A stretch of DNA of 64,000 bases from Xanthostigma xanthostigma (taxonomy: Eukaryota > Arthropoda > Insecta > Raphidioptera > Raphidiidae): contig OY754464.1 in assembly GCA_963575645.1 (NCBI GenBank), positions 47,854,192 to 47,918,191 of the forward strand, given 5' to 3'. Below are positions 56,275 to 64,000 of this stretch, piece after piece. The first letter of the stretch is position 1; the number at the start of each line of letters is the position of its first letter. The notes below the pieces were generated by a model. It had not been told where the DNA came from. It saw only the letters and a list, made by a program, of their open reading frames with translations, and did not search any database. Position numbers and translations under genes: made by a program.

Positions 56275-56877
56275 AGTCAGGCCACACATCAAGGAAACTA
56301 GAAACGTGAAATCTGAAACATGAAATACGAAACAGATAGTTTGTGCTTCATCGATGCTCAAACCAGAGAAAATTAAATTATTTTGTTTCAGTTAGCAATG
56401 GACACCGATGATAGTTTGGACGACGCAGTAGTTGGGGTGGTAAGCACATTATAATTATTAAAACACAAAAATAAATCAAAACGAAAGAAACGACATTACT
56501 GGGTACATCCGTATAATCACATAAATCTTAAACATGGTGTCAAAAGAATTAAGTGAGCATCTGGACAAATTTCAGTCTTTTTATAGAATGTCAATAACAG
56601 ACACAAACACTACATTAAATTCTTCGTCGTCTTTCATTTTTGAAATTGATCAAATATTGCCTGCAACGCGAAATAACGAGCAACAAGAAACAAAAATATA
56701 GAACAGAACCTATTTCATGTAAACACGTTTCTATAGGATTTGCTTCGCTATGACGTCACATGAAACACATTTCGTTGATGTGCGTATTCTCATTTACGGC
56801 AATGTGTACTTATTTCATGAAACGTGTTTCATGGTTTCTTGTTTAACATTTCATGTTTCCTTGATGTGTGGCCGGCC
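56275..56877. mobile_element. PIF/Harbinger element, 603 bp, TTA duplication
   Basis: Ends with inverted GGCCACACATCAAGGAAAC, flanked by TTA (56272-56274, 56878-56880). Fragments of element proteins remain on + (MDTDDSLDDAVVGV at about 56400; SEHLDKFQSFYRMS at about 56545), too short to name firmly. Confidence 0.7.
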
Positions 56878-57196
56878 TTACTTTGCGTGTGTGTGTGTAA
56901 ACAAATATGTTTCATGAAGCTGTCAAAAAGTCATTGAATGCTCTCACTCCCACTCAATGTTTGCAAAATAATGTCATCTCGTTCATACAGCAGACCTTTT
57001 ATTGCGTCTACCGGGATGTTACAACATCATAAATATAGGCTTATAGTATTACTAAATAACATATAAAAATTTCAGGTTTGTTAAAATATGTGTTGACAGC
57101 TACTGGCTCTTCAGCTAGTACTGGCATGTCACGGTGGTGACGGTTACTGAGACAAACTAGATTATTGGGATGCAGTATGTTGACATAATAGTGGGG

Positions 57197-57776
57197 AGCT
57201 GACGACGAATTTAGGGTATATATTTTAGGCAAGTTGAAATAATAAAAAAAAAAAATAGTATTTTATTAATGGATGAATCTGGAATCGCAAGTCTGGCAGA
57301 GCGTTTGTGGTTATTTCGCTTCTGCGTAGGATATGACATTTGCAAAAAATAAAGCAAAAAAATATGTTTTAAGCAGCTTGAGATTTTTTAAATTTTTTAT
57401 TTTAGCATTTATATAATCTAGAAATAAAATTACAGACCATTTTGTCAGTTTTAAAGTATGACCTCACCCCCCTGAATATATTTAATTAATATACGTAAAA
57501 AAATATAAACGTCACGACAAAAAAGAGTCTTACGCGTAGCCACAGCTAAGAGAGAGAAAGTTTATCGAGACGATTACATTTTTTGCGTAAGTATATAAAT
57601 TAAATAATACTTGGGGGGGTCAGGTCATACTTTAAAACCGGCAAAATAGTCTGAGTCTGGTCATATACAGCGCAATCGCTCTGCCAGACTCGCGAGTCCA
57701 GATTAACTCATTGATGAAATACTTATTTATTATTTCAATTTGCCTAAAATACATACCCTAAATTCGTAGTCAGCTC
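57197..57776. mobile_element. Foldback element related to 37480-38588, 580 bp
   Basis: The ends GAGCTGACGACGAATTTAGG and the word TTTTAGGCAAGTTGAAATAA match the larger palindrome; arms are older and more diverged here. Confidence 0.75.
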
Positions 57777-58121
57777 TTGGACTAAAATATGCAATAAGTA
57801 TTTCGAGTGGAACCTCCACTGTTGTTATAAAACAAGCTAGTATTTTTTCAGAAGTAGAATTTACTGTTACATAAAAATGTAACGGATATCCACATTTCTA
57901 GACAAAACCTCAATTTCTGCTTTTGGTCATTTTACAAATATTCACACTTCTCCGACATCTTACCCAGACATTTTTTAAACAATAAATGTCCACACATTTA
58001 GTAAATATTGTACTAACTGGACGTTAATTTATTTGTATTTAAAGTTGATAACACAAAGAAGTTGACAATATTTCGTATAGTAGGAATGTATAAGCCTGTT
58101 CTTGTGCACTGACCTTTGTAC
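57777..58121 (-). other. 3' flank and UTR of CNOT11
   Basis: AT-rich. A minus-strand AATAAA at 58033-58028 lies about 90 bp after the stop codon and is the likely polyadenylation signal. Confidence 0.5.
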
Positions 58122-60816
<2,695 letters not shown>

Positions 60817-61658
60817 CTGTAATACAAAAATAGAATATGAATGAATATACTTTAGTACACTTTTTGATTTAATTACTCAGCAGACGCGTAAATTACAATA
60901 AAAAAACAAACGCTGGTTCTTTACGTTCAGACGCTATATATTAAAAACACAAGCTAAATTTTTTAGACAATTCGCCAGCGATTCTTACTTGACCAAATGA
61001 CACAATTTTTTTTAAATTGAAGTCCTAGTCCACAGATGTGTCTTTATTATTTTTTTTATGTGAAATTTCTTTAAAAGCGGTGATTTCAAACGAAAATGAT
61101 AAAATAATGAGGGAAGTAGTAGGGGGAAGAAGTAAACATAGAGAAAATACATCAATGTTTCTGCACAGAAGTATGTGAGTGTGAAAGAGATGCGAATATA
61201 TAAGAATGCCGAAGGTTATGCAGATAATTTTCCGAATCAAAAATAGTTGAAACTTGATAATATTTATCTTTCCATAAGTATGACGACAAAGACGTCAATA
61301 TACCAATTCGGATAATTCCAGATATTGTGATTTTGACACCGTGAATACGAAATTAAAAAGCTGACATATAAAAATTTTCTGTTCTAAAGACAAAATTAAT
61401 ACCTATATGGTAGGTATTTATACTATAAACTGAAAAATGTTTACTAAATGTGAAAATGGATTCATTCAATATATGCGATTTCTTTAAAATTTGATTTCTA
61501 GAGTTAAAAGAAGGTTAAATTAAAAACTATTTTTCTAAGGCCTATATTCATCGAACACTATTAAAGATAGAAGTTACTAATCTTGGAACAAATTTATTCG
61601 TTAGAATAGAATTTACTTTCAATTCACCAAGCAAATTATTATTAGGTGAAACAGTTAG
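60817..61658. other. CNOT11 intron, nothing recognised
   Basis: AT-rich; searched on the minus strand for further CNOT11 exons without success. Confidence 0.4.
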
Positions 61659-62358
61659 TTAAGGAGGTTGAGCCGTTTTACGAAGATAATGAAAAAAATC
61701 TGAAATAAAGTTTTTTTAATATATTTTTTATGACAAAATTTTCTATAAAAAATTCAAAAACATTAGGAGATTTATAAAGTTAAAAATTAAAAAAAACTTT
61801 TACATGTAGTCTTATGGAAAATATGCCAACCTAGCATGCAAACTGTTCATTTTATTTTTTTGAAAATAACCAAATAATGCCAGCAGTTTTGAAAACTAAC
61901 TATGTAAAGCATCGATGTATTACGCATATTTTAATATTTTTTCCAATTTAATTAGGAGACTTTTAATCAATAAAAAAAATTATTAAACCTTAGCACTTTT
62001 CAATTTTGGACTTTTATTCTTGACAGTTTTAACAATTTTAACTAAATTTTCAACTTTTTAATGATTTAATTTTAATTTTTATTACTTCTAATTTATTTTT
62101 TTAATTATTTACTGCAAAAAATATGTAAAATACAGATATTTACTTAAAACTTTGTACATAAAATTCAAAAGTTAGTCCATTAAGTAAAATACTGAAATAA
62201 TTAATTATAATTAGAAAAAAATATTTATTTATGCCTTTATGACAATAATTTATTGGTATCATCGACTTATAATCTTTTGTAAAAATTTATTATGGAAAAG
62301 TTCCCATTTAGAATTCGACTTATTTTTGATTGGGACTGTAACGGATCAACCTCCTTAA
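61659..62358. mobile_element. TIR element, 700 bp
   Basis: Ends TTAAGGAGGTTGAGCCGTT and the near-complement at 62340-62358. AT-rich body; the frame across its right edge (62292-62501) is not family-like. Confidence 0.65.
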
Positions 62359-63324
62359 ATAATAAAATAATATACACTGCATTATACTTCTTGCTCTTTT
62401 TATTGAATATTTTGGCCAGAGAACATACACTATTTTGGCGTTCACCCAAAAATTCTACTGATGACGTTAGTGTAAATGTTAAAAAAAGTTTGGCAAAATA
62501 ATGTTTTATCCTAACCCAATTGCACACAAAACTTCCACTAACTTTAATGTTTTACAACTATACACTTCACAAAAGGTTAATAAACAACATCATACATAAA
62601 TTCAGAACAGCAAAGTGTAATAATACTCCACGTTTATAGGTTAGGTATTACGATCTATGTGGCAGCCATTATTATTTTATCAGGTGAAAAAATATTTATA
62701 CCCTGGATAAAGGATTAACAACAAACAGAAAACGCTGTAGTATTAAGGCTCAGCGATTGGTTTGTCATCTTATTCAAATATTGGTTTAACATTTGATTGG
62801 TCAATAATTTTATTTTTTGTCACCTTATGCTTAAAAACCCTGATATTTAATTTAATTTAGTTAGGCATGTATATTCTATCTTAGACCAGCATTAGCTGGA
62901 TTGCTTGAGCTGTTAATCGTCTAACAACATACATGAACCAGACAAGCAGTCATTGTCAACTGCTCGCTTAAATTGTGTTGCAATAAGAATTTTGAGGAAG
63001 TAGCACTTTGTTCAGGCGCAGACGAAGTACAAAAAGGAAATTCTGGGTTCAATCAATGAATGAGATCTGTGTCGCGTTTTCTAGATAATCATGCTCGCGA
63101 GCACATGGATTGCAGCTGTTCAACTACATGACGAAATTTCGTCCTGCTGCTGACAGTTCAAGCAGTAATATGTATGTCAGTGGAATATTTTCTTTAGAAA
63201 TTTGCAGTTTGACATGCAGTCGATACTTGAAGCAGTCAGTCTCGACAGGTTGAAGCTGTCCGTGAACGGCCGGCCTAAGTTACTCTACTCATTTTGCTTA
63301 TGTTTGTTGGTTGCATTAATTATT
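62359..63324. other. No gene recognised
   Basis: A 77-codon plus-strand frame at 63202-63435 begins MQSILEAVSLDRLKLSVNGR and has one hydrophobic segment, but its second half is the dispersed repeat that follows, so I do not call it a gene. Confidence 0.4.
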
Positions 63325-64000
63325 TTTGACGTGATAACGTCTTATAAATTGATGAAACACCAGCTGCACGCACGAAAAAGTGTAACGTTCCGCCTGACCC
63401 TGTGCGTGCAAGCGAGAGCGCAGTATAAGCGATAGAGATGCACGATCGGCCCAAGCGTCGGCTGTACGCATTTCTCTCTCTTCTCGCGTGACGTCAGAGA
63501 GTAGTGTGCGTTCAACATTTTTTTCGGCTGTTCCAGCGAAAGCTACATCTGACAGATGGCCTTTGTTTTATAAACCGTGGAAATTAAGACTTAAAATCAA
63601 GATATCTAATAAAAATGTCATAAATTATCGAATTTTTAAAGCAATTTTTAACTGATCGCCGTCATTATGGATAAAATATGATATTATTCACAACGAATGG
63701 AAATGTATTGATCAATTGATAGTTTGTACACAAACGCAGCTACATTTTGTATCAAAAACAAATCTTGGAAGATATCTGCATTTCATAACAGCAGATAAAT
63801 TATACGGTTTGTTAACAAATATATAATATATATACATTCTTTTAAATGTCTTTTATAATTGCTTAAAAATATGTATTTTGCTTTGGTTGATCAAATTATT
63901 AATTGGTAAAAATATAGTTTGACAGCTACTAAAATTTAGGTTATGTATTATTAAATATGATATTCGAGCGGAATACGTTATCACGTAAAACTATCGTCCG
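63325..64000. mobile_element. Dispersed TIR element, long copy (reaches window end)
   Basis: Begins TTATTTTTGACGTGATAACG and ends ACGTTATCACGTAAAACTAT at the window edge. The first 175 bp are about 93% identical to 19021-19200. It then has about 450 bp that the short copy lacks, so the short copy looks like an internal-deletion derivative. Confidence 0.75.

Noticed and set aside
63202-63435. Small membrane-protein gene starting MQSILEAVSL
   Set aside because: Half of the frame is the dispersed repeat that also occurs at 19025, and there is no supporting splice or family evidence.
60817-64000. Upstream exons of CNOT11 on the minus strand
   Set aside because: No minus-strand frame here resembles the remaining CNOT11 protein; they probably lie past the window end.

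Overview
The window is nuclear DNA of an insect: AT-rich, with spliced genes, four gustatory-receptor (7tm_7 type) coding units, an intron-containing eEF1A gene, and a very dense load of Helitrons, hAT, PIF/Harbinger and mariner-type relics and foldback elements. The order of insect cannot be fixed from the sequence. All host genes were assembled by joining exons across GT/AG splice sites, so several of them show only as short open frames.

Layout. 1-14.7 kb holds no recognisable host gene. It is a stack of transposable elements: a 4.7 kb element with long inverted arms (2.85-7.54 kb) carrying nested insertions and broken Harbinger, MADF and THAP fragments; then a dispersed repeat with a tandem 156-bp unit, into which a young, whole-looking Ty3/gypsy element has inserted (9.14-13.50 kb); then a hAT MITE with a perfect 8-bp target duplication. 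From 15.2 to 47.9 kb lies a gustatory-receptor cluster on the + strand. Gr-1 and Gr-2 are complete five-exon genes with exactly matching exon lengths (431 aa each). They are followed by two related first exons (29.09 and 34.36 kb) but only one downstream set of exons 2-5 (35.4-47.9 kb). Both first exons end in the same splice phase, so the locus looks like an alternative-first-exon receptor gene (predicted 410 and 393 aa) of the kind known for Drosophila Gr39a. Its introns are swollen by foldback elements up to 1.1 kb long.

From 50 to 61 kb is a compact housekeeping block: eEF1A on the - strand with a 5'UTR intron and one coding intron; on the + strand a small unrecognised 121-aa gene with a likely membrane helix, ending 49 bp before the start of BRK1 (HSPC300, a WAVE-complex subunit); then, on the - strand, the last three exons of CNOT11 (CCR4-NOT subunit), whose 5' part lies beyond what I can recognise. 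61-64 kb is repeat-rich and has no identified exon.

Functionally the receptor cluster is sensory and the 50-61 kb block is general cell machinery (translation, actin nucleation, mRNA deadenylation). No operon logic links them, apart from the tight spacing of the 121-aa gene and BRK1, which may be transcribed together. The most noteworthy signals are the shared-exon receptor locus, the dicistron-like pair, a conserved coding-like block inside intron 4 of Gr-1 and Gr-2, and the many near-palindromic elements lying in transcribed introns.
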